This document shows positions 22,947 through 35,995 of a stretch of 64,000 bases of DNA, piece after piece; the first letter of the stretch is position 1; each line of letters begins with the position of its first letter. The stretch lies in assembly GCA_905331475.1 (NCBI GenBank), contig CAJNYU010001736.1, forward strand, positions 29,000-92,999, in the 5' to 3' direction. The translations under genes and the position numbers were made by a program. Below the pieces are notes generated by a model. That model searched no databases. It was not told the DNA's origin and saw only the letters and a list, made by a program, of their open reading frames with translations. The DNA comes from Rotaria socialis (Eukaryota > Rotifera > Eurotatoria > Philodinida > Philodinidae).

Positions 22947-23513
22947 ATGCCTAGCTCAAAACAAATTCAAAGTCCATTCTATGGCTTTCTATTTTGTACT
23001 TTTGTAATTGTTCTTGCAAGTATATTAATACAAACACGTAATTCACCACCTCTAAATGAATATCTTCCGAAAACAATTGCATCAACAAAACCATATGCAA
23101 CATTTGAAGAATTCTATCCACATTATTTACTTGAACATTCTAAACAAACGACTCGAATATGGCATTATATTGGTACAGCTCTTGTTACCACTTATATGTT
23201 ATGCAATCCGATTCTGATAGTTTCATTATTATCAGCAGGTTTAGCTGCTTTTTCTCTTGTACCGTTTCTTCGCCATTTACCAAACGGTTTATATGAAATG
23301 GGTTTATTTTTAGTACTCTATCTTCTTGGTAGTAAATTATTAGCACGTTCGTTTAAAGCAGCTATTGTACCACTTGTATTGGGATATAGTTTTGCTTGGA
23401 TTGGTCATTTTTATTATGAACATAATAAGCCGGCAACATTCATATATCCAGCATATAGTTTAATGAGTGATTTTCGAATGGTATATGAAGCTGCTAAAGG
23501 ACAATTTTCTTGA
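22947..23513 (+). CDS. DUF962 / Mpo1-like membrane protein
   Basis: Single exon, 188 residues, the only intronless intact gene here. It has an N-terminal membrane segment (residues 12-30). Next comes the family signature TFEEFYPHYLLEHS followed by TRIWHYIGT, two to three hydrophobic helices, and the C-terminal block YSFAWIGHFYYEHNKPATF then YPAYSLMSDFRM. The histidines in EHS, WHYIG, IGHF and YEHN are the family's conserved ones. Yeast Mpo1, in this family, is an iron-dependent dioxygenase acting on 2-hydroxy fatty acids in the ER. Whether this protein has the same activity is inferred. An acceptor-like ATTCTAG is 7 bases before the ATG. Confidence 0.85.
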   Translation: MPSSKQIQSPFYGFLFCTFVIVLASILIQTRNSPPLNEYLPKTIASTKPYATFEEFYPHYLLEHSKQTTRIWHYIGTALVTTYMLCNPILIVSLLSAGLAAFSLVPFLRHLPNGLYEMGLFLVLYLLGSKLLARSFKAAIVPLVLGYSFAWIGHFYYEHNKPATFIYPAYSLMSDFRMVYEAAKGQFS

Positions 23514-23619
23514 AAATGTCTTTTATTATTATTAAATAAAACAATAGCTGATGATTTTTTTTCACTTAATAAAAATAAAGAATATTTTTCTAATTTTCCA
23601 GATAGAAAAAGAAGAAGAA

Positions 23620-26600
23620 ATGAATTTATCAACTAGTGATCTATCATTTTTAAGTGATCGGTGAGAGAGAAATAGACATTTGCTTCTAGAGAGTGTGTTT
23701 GTATTTGTATTTTTCTTTTCTACAAAAATACTATAGTTCTCGACACCGATCGATGATATCAGCTGGTTTTCAATTATCATCAGCGTCATCAAATTCACCA
23801 TTTGAACAATATTCATCAAAATTGCCAGCATCTGTACGTGGAGCACTCAATCATACAGCAGGTTCGATATAAATATATGAATTAATACTACCAAATAGGC
23901 TGGTATGGATAGATTCGAAATAGCTCTCCCTATCTAATTGAAATATTTTTTGAAATTGTTCTAAAAAGTATTCAATTTTATATTTAAATAGTTTGTATCT
24001 ATTTCATAGATGTTTCATTATTGAGCGCTCGATTTTCACGTAATGGCTATTGTTGGCTTGTCTCAGATCAAACAGCATATGTTTGGCTTGCTTCTAGTTC
24101 AAATCGAATAACTGTAAATAATTCAATGCCATTTTTTTTCTCAATTTTTCTCATAATTTATCTTTTCAGGATGCTCTTATTCATCAAGAACTTAAATTAC
24201 CTGAATGTGCTCTTGGACAACAAGCAAATTTAATAGAATTGTTTTCAGTCAATGCTGATGATGCTGATTGTTGTTCGTGCCTCGTAATAACATGTGATGG
24301 TTATGCTCGTTATTGGCGTACAATTGTACGGCCAAATGATTACTATGATGTTAAACTTGAATTTGATCAGATTGAAATTCTATGTCATTTTAAAGTAATA
24401 AAAACAAATAATTTTGCTTCTATCATAAATAGTTCGGTATTTCAGGATGATATTTGTGTTTGCGGTTCGTATTCTGGAAGATTATATACAATTCCATGTA
24501 ATGCATTGTGTAATAAGGCAAGATATATCATAGAAACGGATTTTGTTTGCTTATTAAATATGTGATAAATAGGCTTATATTCGTCCATCATCATCATCAT
24601 TATTATCATCGATTGGTTTTGGATTAAAATCAATGTTATTCGGTACAAGTCGTCAAATGAAAGATAATGAAATTCTTCGTTGTCTTCATTCATTAAAAAA
24701 TGATACATCAACACCAACAACAATATCAATGAATGTAGATTTAATATCATTAACAGATAAACATTTATACTTTTGGTATTTAGCCGAAAATGAAATTCAA
24801 GTAAAATTATTATTGTTGATTGATTCGTACGTAAATGTTTAGTGTTCATTTTTCTTTTTGTATTTCATAGCTTGTACATTCACTTGATCTTCAGCAAGTA
24901 TTTGCTCATGAAGCAGCAAAAGATCAAGTTAGTAGTTAAATAAAATTAATTGAATACACATGAAAAATTATTTAAATTTAGAAACCAAATGATAATCATC
25001 GAAATGTTTCATGCATTTCATTAAGTGTAACACAGTATGTCATATAGACTATTTTTTAATCATAGTAAAACAATTATTTTATAGAGAAACAATTTATGTT
25101 CTTGCGATTCATCATGGTTCACAAGATTATCGTTTAATGTTAGGTAAGATAATTGAAAGAAAAATTGTCTTAAATACTTTTCTTTCTTTTTGATAGGCGT
25201 ATTTTCATTGAATCATTCCGGTGTTCAACTTGTTTCATTTGTGTTTCTTACTAATCATCTTAATATTCGTGTAAGTTTTTTTATTATGACTGATATTAAT
25301 AACTCGAAACAAATCGAATTTTACTTAAAAAGTTATTCATGATCTCACGTAGATATGCACAAGTCTCAATGAGAATGATGTTGATGTATTTTCTAACCTA
25401 ATACGAGAGCGGATTAGTTAGAAAACAAACAGTTCACTATCGAGTATGAAGTACTTTCTACGATTGTTACTTTAACATTTTTAGATTTCACTCCCAAATA
25501 TAAAAAAAAGTTTCTTTATTTAATTATTCATTTTATTTTCAGTTGGATGAACTTATTGTCAAACCACGTGTACGAATATTTGCTGTACCAAATCAGCCGG
25601 CACTACTTGTTCATACGAAAAAAGATGCTTTTGTTTATACTGGTAAGATATTAAACTGATATTTCTTTATGAAAATTCGTACCGTTTTGTTTTTAACCAA
25701 TAGGACCAGATTATTCAGTACTTCTTCGTGCTAGTTTTACGAATTTAAATGAAACAATATTAGGAAGTGGCCTATGTGGACAACGTTTGTTAATGTTCGG
25801 TCATGTGCAAGGTTTGATAACACCACGAGCACAAGATTTAATGACAAAGTAAGAAAATTAACATGAAATAAGAGTTAACCATTTTATGAATTTTAGTTTA
25901 CTGACGAAAAACGCTGACAATGATCCATATCAACCGATGATTAATGCTTTTCATGCATTTCTTATTCGAAATGATCCAGTAAGGATTCTTTTCTCCGCAT
26001 TGACTAGAATAATAATAATTCATATCTGTAGGGTGGTGCTGTTGAATTATTTCGACGATTTCTAAGTGTCATTGATACAACTCAACTAGATGATATTGTT
26101 GTACGATTTGGAATTTTTATTATTGATGATCCATCATTGCAAGGTTAGAAATACACTTACGTTAGATTTCAATGTGTGATAGATTTTTATTTTTATTTAG
26201 AAACAAATGATTTAACAAGACAATTAGAAAAGAAAAATGATATCTATAATTATTATTTCTCATTTCTTAAATTAATTGCGGTGTGGAATAAAGTAAGAAA
26301 AAGAAATTACATTGTAAAATTTTCTTGTCGAGAAGCAAATATGTATTGCTCAAATGTAACATACAATTATGCATGTGTTTAAAACAGTTTTCCATTAAAA
26401 TTAAGTTATTATCTTGATTGGAAAAATGTTCTAGTTCGCATAGAACGTAAAAAACCCAATCAGAACTGAAAAAAGTAATATTTCAGGGTCTGATTGGTTT
26501 TGTCCAAAATATACTCATTCATGATTGATCACTATTATTCGTAGGAAAACCCGCTAGAGTTAATAATTAATTTCAAAGCATTGGTTTTGAAATTTTGTTT

Positions 26601-29600
26601 TTAATACTAATTTATTTAGCTTCATGTTGCACATTTCAATAATGGAATCTATCATACGAAACAAATCTTACAACAGTTCGGTGAGAAATTACAATGTGCT
26701 AAAGCTTTTGCTCAAGCAAGCCAGTGTGTTACTATAATTTGTTTTTCTACTCGTGCTATTATCTATATTCTATTATAGACAATCGCTTTATTTGCAAGCA
26801 GCCTTCCGGTCAAAATCTCGGCATAGTCAAGTAAATAATCTCAAAGAATCAAATAGATATTTTCAAAAACTATTCATCTTTAGATTTCTGATATATCTGA
26901 AGTCATAGCAACAATTATCGTTGGTGTTATTGAAGCAAGTCGTACGCTTGAAATTCAATCTTATGAAGAAGCAACACGTTTGCTATTGATTGCATTTGAT
27001 AGTATACAAAAATATCGTCAAGATCATGAACAAGAATCAGTTATATCATCGAATCCAATTGATGACGAAAATTTTACACAATCAATCATTTGTCAACCAT
27101 GGATTTTATATGAACAAAATCTTCATGATTTATATGTTTTACATGTAAGTATTTTTTTGTTTTGTTTCTGAATATCGAATAGTGAGGCGAATTGAAAGAA
27201 AGCACATAGAAACTGCTGGGAAAATTTATTTAAACCATTAGACTAGTTATCGAGTCCGAATGTCTGTCTCGTTCGCATTTTATGCTAACTTTTCAATGGC
27301 GATCAAATGTTTATGGCAACTTGAAAACAGTGTTCAAAACAATAAATCCTAGAATCAGTTGAAGTATAGAGGCTAATAGGATAGGCATCGAATACAGGAT
27401 TAAACCTTCCATTTGAAATTAAAAAGGATAAGTCTTTTTTTTAGTGTACTCAACATTTTGAACAAGCATTAGAATTATGTGAATCACATGAAGTTCGCGA
27501 ACGTTTACTAACAATGATCTCTCGACTTGTCTATAATATTCTTGATGAATATCGAGTTTATGTATGTGATCTTTATTCAGATGGTGAATCAAATAATGAT
27601 GCAGAACAAAAACCGTGGATTAACTATAAACAAAAACGAAGTTCATTAATAAAAATATTCAGTAAATAGTATTTCTTTTTTAAATTTATATTTAAGAATA
27701 TCATTTTTTTATTTTAAAGTTAAATTGAAAGAATATTCGAAAGGTAAACAATTGGCAGAAGAATTTGAAGATTATCTAGCATTAATTGAAATATGTGATG
27801 ACATAAAAGATACTGAACAGTTGAGAACATATATTGAACAATATGGAGACAAAGTAAATAGCTTTTCTTGTCTTAATAAAAAGCCGAAACATTCGATCAT
27901 ATTGTAGTTTATGGTTGTATTTGACGATTATTTACGATCGAAATCAGTATTATCTGTTTTATTTCAAGAAGAATATTTCGATTTAAAATCTGTTCAACGT
28001 TATTTAAAATCAAAACCAGAATTCGCCTGGATGGTTGATGTAAAAAATCGAGATTATGAGCATGTAAAAATGAGAATAACTTCTTTTTTTTCTCAAAATT
28101 CAATTGGCTATTATCATATTTAGGCTTCTCTCTCAGCTTTACAACAAGTTGCCGAAACAATCGGTAAACGTCAAGTAAGATATTCTTTTAGTACTTACTT
28201 ATTTAGTTATTTATTATTCTTTTTTGAATAGACTCTTTTGGCTGTTAGCAAATTCGCATTACTGGCTAGCAGTCATAATGAAGTACGAAATGCTGAAGCT
28301 ATTAAATTACGTTTACGTTTTATTGAAAACGAAGAAAATCTTTGCCAACAAAGACTTGATCTTTTATCGAATGTAATAAGAAATTGATGATCACTTCATT
28401 AATAGATGATTTTTTTTGTATGTTTAGCTCGATGAAAGTGAACGATTGAAGCAACCACTAATTAGTCCAAAAGATATGATAAAGGTTCATGCGTTTTAAA
28501 TCGAAAAAACGAATCTTCTGTTTATTAATTGTTATTGATTTACTTTTAGAATTTAGTATTGAAGAAAAATACATCACAATCATTATTACAACGTTATTGT
28601 AGTGCTTTGAAAATACTTTCTCAAATGGAGGTATGAAATTGTTTATGTTTTTAGTCTAGATCAGAATTCTATTTGAAAAAAAATCAAGTTTTTATTATAG
28701 TTATTTAACGATTATTACAGGCGTTTTTTTTAAATATATTTAGAATTCTTTTTAAAGTACGATTTGAAAGCTTATTCACATATAACAATGGTGTGTTTTT
28801 AGTTTATTTTATTAATATTAATATTAGTCATTTCTTCATTATGTCAGAATTGTACGTCATAAAAGTCACGTTTTGTCATCGACAATTATTTGATCTAGTA
28901 ACCAACTATTAAAAATAATTCTCATATTTGTTATTATGTCGATGAAGATTTAGTAGTTCTTGTATAGGAGACAGAATCTTTTGCTCTATAGAGATATCTA
29001 AACTTTTAAGATGAAGATGTTTAGTCAAAGATACCACATTTTAGAGAGTAAAAATATCTACATACAATTAAGTGCTTAGTCTTTTAGGAAATGTTTGAAC
29101 TATATTCAATAGATGGATCTGATAAAAAAAAGCCTATTTTGTAAGCTTATAAAATAGAGTCCGGATAATGCGCTGAAAATAATTCCCTATGACTATTCAT
29201 CTAAGCCTATATTTAGATGCAATCGTAAGCGGACGATCTTAAGTTAAGCAGGATTAGTTAAAGCTTTTCTGCATCGAATCTTAAGCCACTATAAGATTCG
29301 ATGTAGAAATAAAAATTTCAATAAAATACTATTTTAATTGTCGATAAGATTTCCAGAAATGCCAATTACTAATCAGATCAATGATATTCAATATTTGTTT
29401 TTGTTATGTTATCGGAGCCATTAGTGTTTTTATATTAGATATCGATGAGTAATTCTATTTCGATTTCTATATTGTCTAATATTTGATTTTCATGCAACAA
29501 TAAATGGTCGTAGATCATCTACCATTTGGTATTACCAAGGGCATAATGGTAATACTCTTAGATAAATACAAATTCCAATAAATAAAAACACACAATCTGT

Positions 29601-29996
29601 TTATCCTATTTTCCGATGAAAATGTGTTACCGGTGTTTTCTTTTTTCTTCATAGAGTAATCCGGATTTCGATCAACTTCGTTTATTTATATTTGCTCAAG
29701 CGCTTCTAGTTGATCCTCTTAAATCAATAGGCAATTCAGCAGATCCATTATCATGTAATGCTAAAACACTTTTTAGTCAATTATTTGATTATATTAAACG
29801 TAAGTCTTGTTTCTACTGACACACATTTTCTTTTCTATGATTAAAACTAAATAATTTAGATGAAAATCTTGATAAATACAATATAATTCCATCGCGTGAA
29901 AAACTTCAATCATCGAATGACCTTGTATCATTTCAAAACAATCAAAAATTTCAAGAAGCACTTGCAGCTATCTATTCATCGTTACTAACTAGATAA
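23620..29996 (+). CDS. NUP133: nucleoporin Nup133
   Basis: 27 exons, all joined in phase by hand (first 23620-23660, last 29860-29996), about 1034 residues against about 1150 in vertebrates. Nup133 is a scaffold subunit of the Y-shaped (Nup107-160) complex of the nuclear pore. The N-terminal half reads as the beta-propeller: SARFSRNGYCWLVSDQTAYV, CLVITCDGYARYWRT, GSYSGRLYTIPCNAL, SSIGFGLKSMLFG, then DKHLYFWYL. The C-terminal half is the alpha-solenoid, with FEQALELCESHEVRERL, EFEDYLALIEICDDIKDTEQ, PEFAWMVDVKNRDYEHA and TLLAVSKFALLASSHNEVRN matching the family's order. Intron 5 (24518-24572) starts with GC instead of GT, and phase supports this. One late intron (28631-29654) is about 1 kb; the others are mostly 50-80 bp. 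Convergent with the P2X gene; the stops are about 90 bp apart. Confidence 0.9.
28631..29654 (+). other. 1-kb intron of Nup133
   Basis: GT-AG intron between codons for SQME and SNPDF. AT-rich; no embedded gene or inverted-repeat element recognised. Confidence 0.7.
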
Positions 29997-30089
29997 TTTC
30001 TTATTGTATAAAATAAAAAAAACAACAAGAGATCTTTTTCCTGAGAAAAATAAATGAATATATGTGTGTATGTATATGTCGTGGAATAA

Positions 30090-32673
30090 TCATGGATCAT
30101 ATTTGACAGTTTTAAAATTCGTAAAGAATGCAGCTATAAAATCGCATACAATAGTTCCGGTACCGAATATACCAAGAAATGAACCAATACTTGTTGTTGT
30201 TTGAAAGAGATCAAATTTTCCAACTTCACCAGTGACAGAAACAAGAATATGTAAATTATAAATATTTGTATGTAATCGATGTAATTCGCCATCGTTTGGT
30301 CGAAAAAAGTATCGTGATGTTAGAAAATTCGAACCAGGATCGTACGGATTGCTCTTATATGGTTTAATATCCATACGTTGAAATTTATAAAAAGGTTGAC
30401 AATATTCTAACTTCTTATCTAGGTTACATTTCCAACTAATTTTTATTTCAATCAATGAACCATAATAAAACATTGCTTCGTATTCGTGAGGGTCAGTTTC
30501 AATCATTTCTAAAATTTTCGATAGACGAAATTTTGGACATAGTGGATGATGTATTGGATCATATTCACATGTATCAATATATTCTTTAGTAATTTTATTT
30601 GGTATTAGATTAGCTCGTACGAGGCCAAGTTGAGTAAATTCAACGAAATGTTTTATAAATAAAATGTAATCAAGCGCTTGATAATTTCTTTTAACAGTTA
30701 TTGTTGATAACTTGAACCAGCATAATTTGGATTTATTAGCAATCGTTTCGTTTTCATATTCTTGACGATATAAGGGTGGTAGTATACAACGTGCACGTTC
30801 ATTACATGTATGCAATGATACTAGCCGAAATGATGAAGATCTATTTTGACGTCGTCTCGATGTTTTATCAGTACAATATCTTAGTACATGTTCAGTTTCT
30901 AACATGCGAGTTGTTATTGATATAGCGGAGTTTTCCGTTGCGGGTGTAATAAAATCATTGACGTCGTATGATGATTGTGAACAGTTATACTTTGGAAAAT
31001 AACGTAATATTGATGCATTCCTTAGACAATATGGTGATGGTTTTATTTTAATTGTAACAGCTGATATGGGCGAACGATCAAATATTTGATATGAACTTCG
31101 TTGACACATTAAATACAGACAACTGATAGCAAGCGATAATTTAACAAATAAGGATAGACTTGCAATCCATTTCGATTCAAAACGTACAACTTTCGGAGCT
31201 TGAAAGAGACAAAAAGAAAACACGCGATATTGAATAATTTGATAAGAAATATTTGAAAAGTTAATATTTTTAAATTTAAGAAGAATTAATTTCTAGATGA
31301 AAAAATAATTTTCAACTTTGACGATCAGAGAAAAAATTAACACCTGTTTGAACATTTTCGAAGATTCTAACTGAAAGTAGTATTTTAGTTTTTCACAAAT
31401 CGGATATAAGAGAAAGTTTATGCAAATATTTTAGTAATACAAGTGAAATTTGTAATCAAAGGGAAGTTAGATTTTCCGTGTTTGCATTATAGATCAAAAT
31501 GACTAGAATCAAATTTAAAAAAAGATATACTCAAATTCAATACCAGTTTCAATCTTATCAGATAGATACATTCATTTTGATTTCATTGAAATAAATCGTT
31601 TATGAAATCAAAATAAAACTAATCTTGGATATAACTACATATCGAAAAATTTCTGTTTCTTGATTCTTTATAAGTCAAGCTAAATATTTTAGATTAGAAA
31701 CAATTCACTATGCCGTGGTGTTGTGCTCAATACAGAAATCCTGTAGCGGCGCTTGATTGCTATTTACTAGATAGTTTCCTTATTTTGAAAGAAATTCTCT
31801 TGATAATATTTGTCGCTTGGAATAATAATTTATTTCATATTTTGAATTCTTCTCAAGTAATCAAGGAAAAATAGATCATAGTAATAATTAAAAAAATACT
31901 CAAGAGATCCTTCAAACAATTCTTATGTTGCTATATTTGATAATCAAGTTTATATCAACAAGGGAAGATTGTGTTGCGTCGCAACAATATGATTCAGAGA
32001 TGAACAATAGGAACACGAAGGACCATTGTTCTCGTTGATAATTTTACAGAATTAAATTGATCTTATTATAAGTGTAAAACAAATAGATTAAAATCAACAT
32101 AATTGTTTAACACATGTATTTTTAGATAAAACCATCGGTTTGTTGATAGAATCAGATTTTTCTTATTCTAAACACTGTAAGAAGTGACCTTTCATGGCGA
32201 AGTTCAAAATTACTTCGTGCTCTTAGAAGACAATAATTACTATAGCGACGCCATTTTAGTTCAACTGTTGAATGAGTCTATTTACAAAAAAGAAATATGC
32301 AAATAGTTATGCTGATTTTAATATGCTTTTGTAAATATTATTTTAAAGATAATGTCAGAAAATTCTTTCGTGCAGATATATAATCTTGTAGAAATTAACG
32401 ACCTCAACTCTACTATGTAAAAATAACAGAGAAAAAAAGAAAAAGATCTGTGTTTTATGCATGATGTAGTATTAGGTTAGTGAATAAGACAGATGACTTT
32501 CTGAATATATCAAGTGTCGCACCTATTTATAGTTATATCTACTTACTATCATAGTGGGTGACACTTGTCCAAATATGCTTTAATGGAGATGATACACGGT
32601 GCCGTGTTGTTGGCGTATATTTTGTTATTATTGATGAAAATGACACTGGATGAGAGTTCATTTTAATTGCCAT
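30090..32673 (-). CDS. P2X purinoceptor-type ion channel with altered ATP-site residues
   Basis: Two exons: 32547-32673 and 30090-31198, intron 1348 bp; 411 residues. P2X receptors are trimeric cation channels opened by extracellular ATP. The cytoplasmic N-terminus ends THYDTPKVVRF with the conserved TxK motif, split by the intron. Helix 1 is about residues 56-75. The ectodomain contains exactly ten cysteines, as in the family, plus VTIKIKPS (the lysine pair of the ATP site), GSLIEIKISWKCNLD, GSNFLTSRYF and VTGEVGKFDLF. Helix 2 is IGSFLGIFGTGTIVCDFIAA, followed by a short tail. The family NFR triplet reads NFL here, and the lysine expected before the conserved Tyr (K308 of human P2X1 numbering) is Asn (HRLHTNIYNLH). 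Both contact ATP in known receptors. It may be an ATP-insensitive or altered-ligand subunit. Confidence 0.85.
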
Positions 32674-35600
32674 AGTTATTTATCTCTTTTAAGAATGCCA
32701 TTTTCCGACAAAATAACCTTTATTATGAAAAACTAATAAAATGGCGAGCAAGACAAAAAAGAGCAGAGCACTAGAGAAATGAGACATACGTAAAAAATGA
32801 CTGAAATAAAAGCTTTTTCTTGTCATAGGAAAAAAAAGCGTTTTCCCATAAAATAAAGACATTGATTCTCTTCTTCTGGATGTTTTATCACTTGCGGCAT
32901 CATATTGAGTAATCGTGAGCCTTAATAATATGATTTAATGATGTGTAATCGAAGGAAAAGATAGGAGACACCGGCACTTATCGTAAATAGATCAGAACGG
33001 AAAGCTACAGAACGACAATAGATCACGCGCCAGTAGAGGCTACAGATGCAACCAGAGAAGATAGAGAACAATCAGAAAATCTTCTATCTGTGCTTTTCTC
33101 GCCCTCGCTACGGCTGTTTATTATCGGCAAGCAAATGGATAAATAAAAACTGACAAGTAGTTTTACGAAACAATGATTGACATCCCGACCAGTCAACTGA
33201 AAGAAGTAGAGCGACAAAAAACAATCTAGCTAAATAAAATAGAGATATGTCTTCATCTCTCGTATAAGATTTCACATGTTACATTAAATCAAATATATTG
33301 TGATGAATAACAAAAACGAGCGATAATCTATTCGATAAGTCAAAGTCTTGTTTTATTCGTATTTACATTAACATTTTGTTGTTATCTGAATAATCGATGT
33401 TTTCCATAATTGACATTCTGTCCATTGATGAAAGAGCAAAAAGAATTGAAACAATTGTATAAATGCTTTTTCTGACAGTTATCTCGTACAATAAGCAAGA
33501 ACAAATTGCAAGAAAAGCTGACGAAAACACATTACTGAATGAAGGAAAAAGGTGACTGAAAGCCTATGTGTTTTGTTTGTCATTAAACATGAAATAAATT
33601 AATCTTATTCTTTGAGTGCCGTTAGAGAAAGAAAAAATCTGTTTAAATGGAAAAACATTACGAATAGAATAGTATTTACTAAACTAATGAAACAGCAAAA
33701 TGAAATGGGTAAATATTCCATCAAGAAAGTCCAAAACAAAAAATCCTTGCTCGATCACAAAAATAACAGCAATAATAATAATGATAACATAGAGAAAAAG
33801 TCGATGAGACCATTACTCGTTCTTTCCTATAGGTTTCAATGACAACAGATATAATTAATTCTACACTTTGCGATGGTATCATGATACGATGTTACAAGTT
33901 TGAATATGAGATTGCTTTTTCAAATTCAAAATAACTTCCGTAATTTGGCAACAAAACGTAAATATTTGTTCATGATTGATATATATATTTTTTTTTCGAA
34001 GCAGCAGTGCTTACGTTACTAGTCATAAAAGTGTATGATACTCTTAGGTCTAATAAAAATCATTTTGTTCGGCAGTCACTATCGAATATTTCCTATTTAG
34101 AAAGAACTGTTTAGTTTAACACTTCTAATTATGCATTTAAAGAACAGAAATGGAAGAATGCTGAGATCATGTAAATTTCATTTTTTTATTGAAGTTTTAA
34201 TAAATATAGAATTGTTCATTTCTACGTTTTGAAAAATCTAATCGACAGTATATATCAGAAAAGCAGAACTTAGAGTTGCAAAAGGAATATCGTTTTTGAC
34301 TGGCACTAGTATATGACTATGTTCAATGTGAACAGCTTTTCTATCCTAAACTATCGTTTAACACTATATTTAATCTCCTGACCGAGATCTTTTTTAAAAT
34401 TTTTTCTTTTGTCCAACTCCATATGGACATCGTCAAAGTAACACAGACGATCCATCTCTCAGGCACTATTTCTTATGTTCTAAGAAAATTAACACATACA
34501 GTAAAATCCTTAGTCACCCATATATGAAATCCAATTTTCAATTTCTTCGACTAATAGCTGATGATTTCTACGTCCACTGATAGCCGTTTCATTTCTAACC
34601 AATATTATATTCGCACTTCATACAAAACATGGAAGCAAATTATGCATGTATCAAGTTTTTTTTCTCCATGAAACTTCTTTTTCTTATCATATTTTCACAC
34701 TTCTAATTACTTCATTAAGGATATGTGTAAAATGGAATTTAACCAAAGATCTATTTCTAATGAGGCGGAAGTGTGAGAATATAATAAGAAAAAGAAGTTT
34801 CATGAGCATACACAATTCGCTTCAATATTTTGTATTTGAGTGTAAATATGATATTGGTTTGAAAGGAAAATTTTTAAACTATCGATCGAAAAAATTGAAA
34901 ACTGAATCTAGCGAATAGTGAACTAAGGATTTTGCTATATCATTGAGTTTGTTTCAATCAAACAAAGTAGTCCGCTACGTAACGTTTGAAAATCCTACTA
35001 ACTATAGTATTGTAAATGAAAGACAAACAGAAACATAAATTCAGTAGAGCACTGCCGAAATAGCTAACAATTACTCTTAATAGCTCGAATTCGGCATAAA
35101 AATGATCGCGGAGACTTATAATTTTTTTCCATATTGCACGTGTTGCACTTAATAGATTGAATCAAGAGAATGAAAGTGATCGAAACACACTCAAATTCAT
35201 TACGTCAAAGATTATTGATGGGTTGTTCTGATCGATTTTGTTTATTACTATTGGAAAGCATAGTTTACAAAAGTGATTGTATGACGAACAATGAACGATT
35301 CTGGCCTATAACAATCATAGAGCTATCACTGTCTTATTTTGAACGTTATTACAACCATCGATTTCTAAAAAATATTTATGTATATATATATAGATCTGCA
35401 TTATAATGTAGATATCCTTCCATTTTAATATGAATCTTATTACAGTACGAATCGTCAAGTACTAGTTTTTTCTAAAAAAACCTTTATCATCTATTCATGA
35501 TGTTTTGTAATGGAACGCAATGCACCTTATCCACGAAGAATTATCCTTTTAAAATGCATAAAAGTACTATTTCTAATTCTATTGAGCAAACAAAAATCTC

Positions 35601-35995
35601 ATGAAACATCAATTCAATGATGTCATCTCATAAAGCAAACATTTTGGCTTTGATTGTTTGTATATTGTTGCTGTGAAAAGATCGTCAAAATGAAATTTAA
35701 CGAAGGTCAGCTGTTCTTTTCATCTTATTTCATTCAGTTTTACTGATTAAAACCAATTTTATGATTTAATTGATTTATTAAATTTCTTTCTCTCGTGATC
35801 TCATATATAAAAAACAAGCAAATATAATGGTTTTATATCAGGAAAATTCAATATGAGATACAATGGAAATAAAAATTTGAAATCAAACAAAAAAAAATAA
35901 AACTATGTATTGTTGTTTATGATTTTCATTCATTAAGAAAAAATTTCAATTGCATCGCTTTTTTCTTCTTTTTCAACGGAATGCAAATCAATCGA
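32674..35995. other. intergenic, nothing recognised
   Basis: 3.3 kb of AT-rich DNA upstream of the P2X gene and downstream of the collagen stop. The open frames here have no protein character. No repeat family seen elsewhere in the window was recognised. Confidence 0.45.

Noticed and set aside
33612-33842. Lys/Asn-rich open frame in the P2X upstream region
   Set aside because: AT-rich composition only; no splice structure, motif or neighbouring exons.
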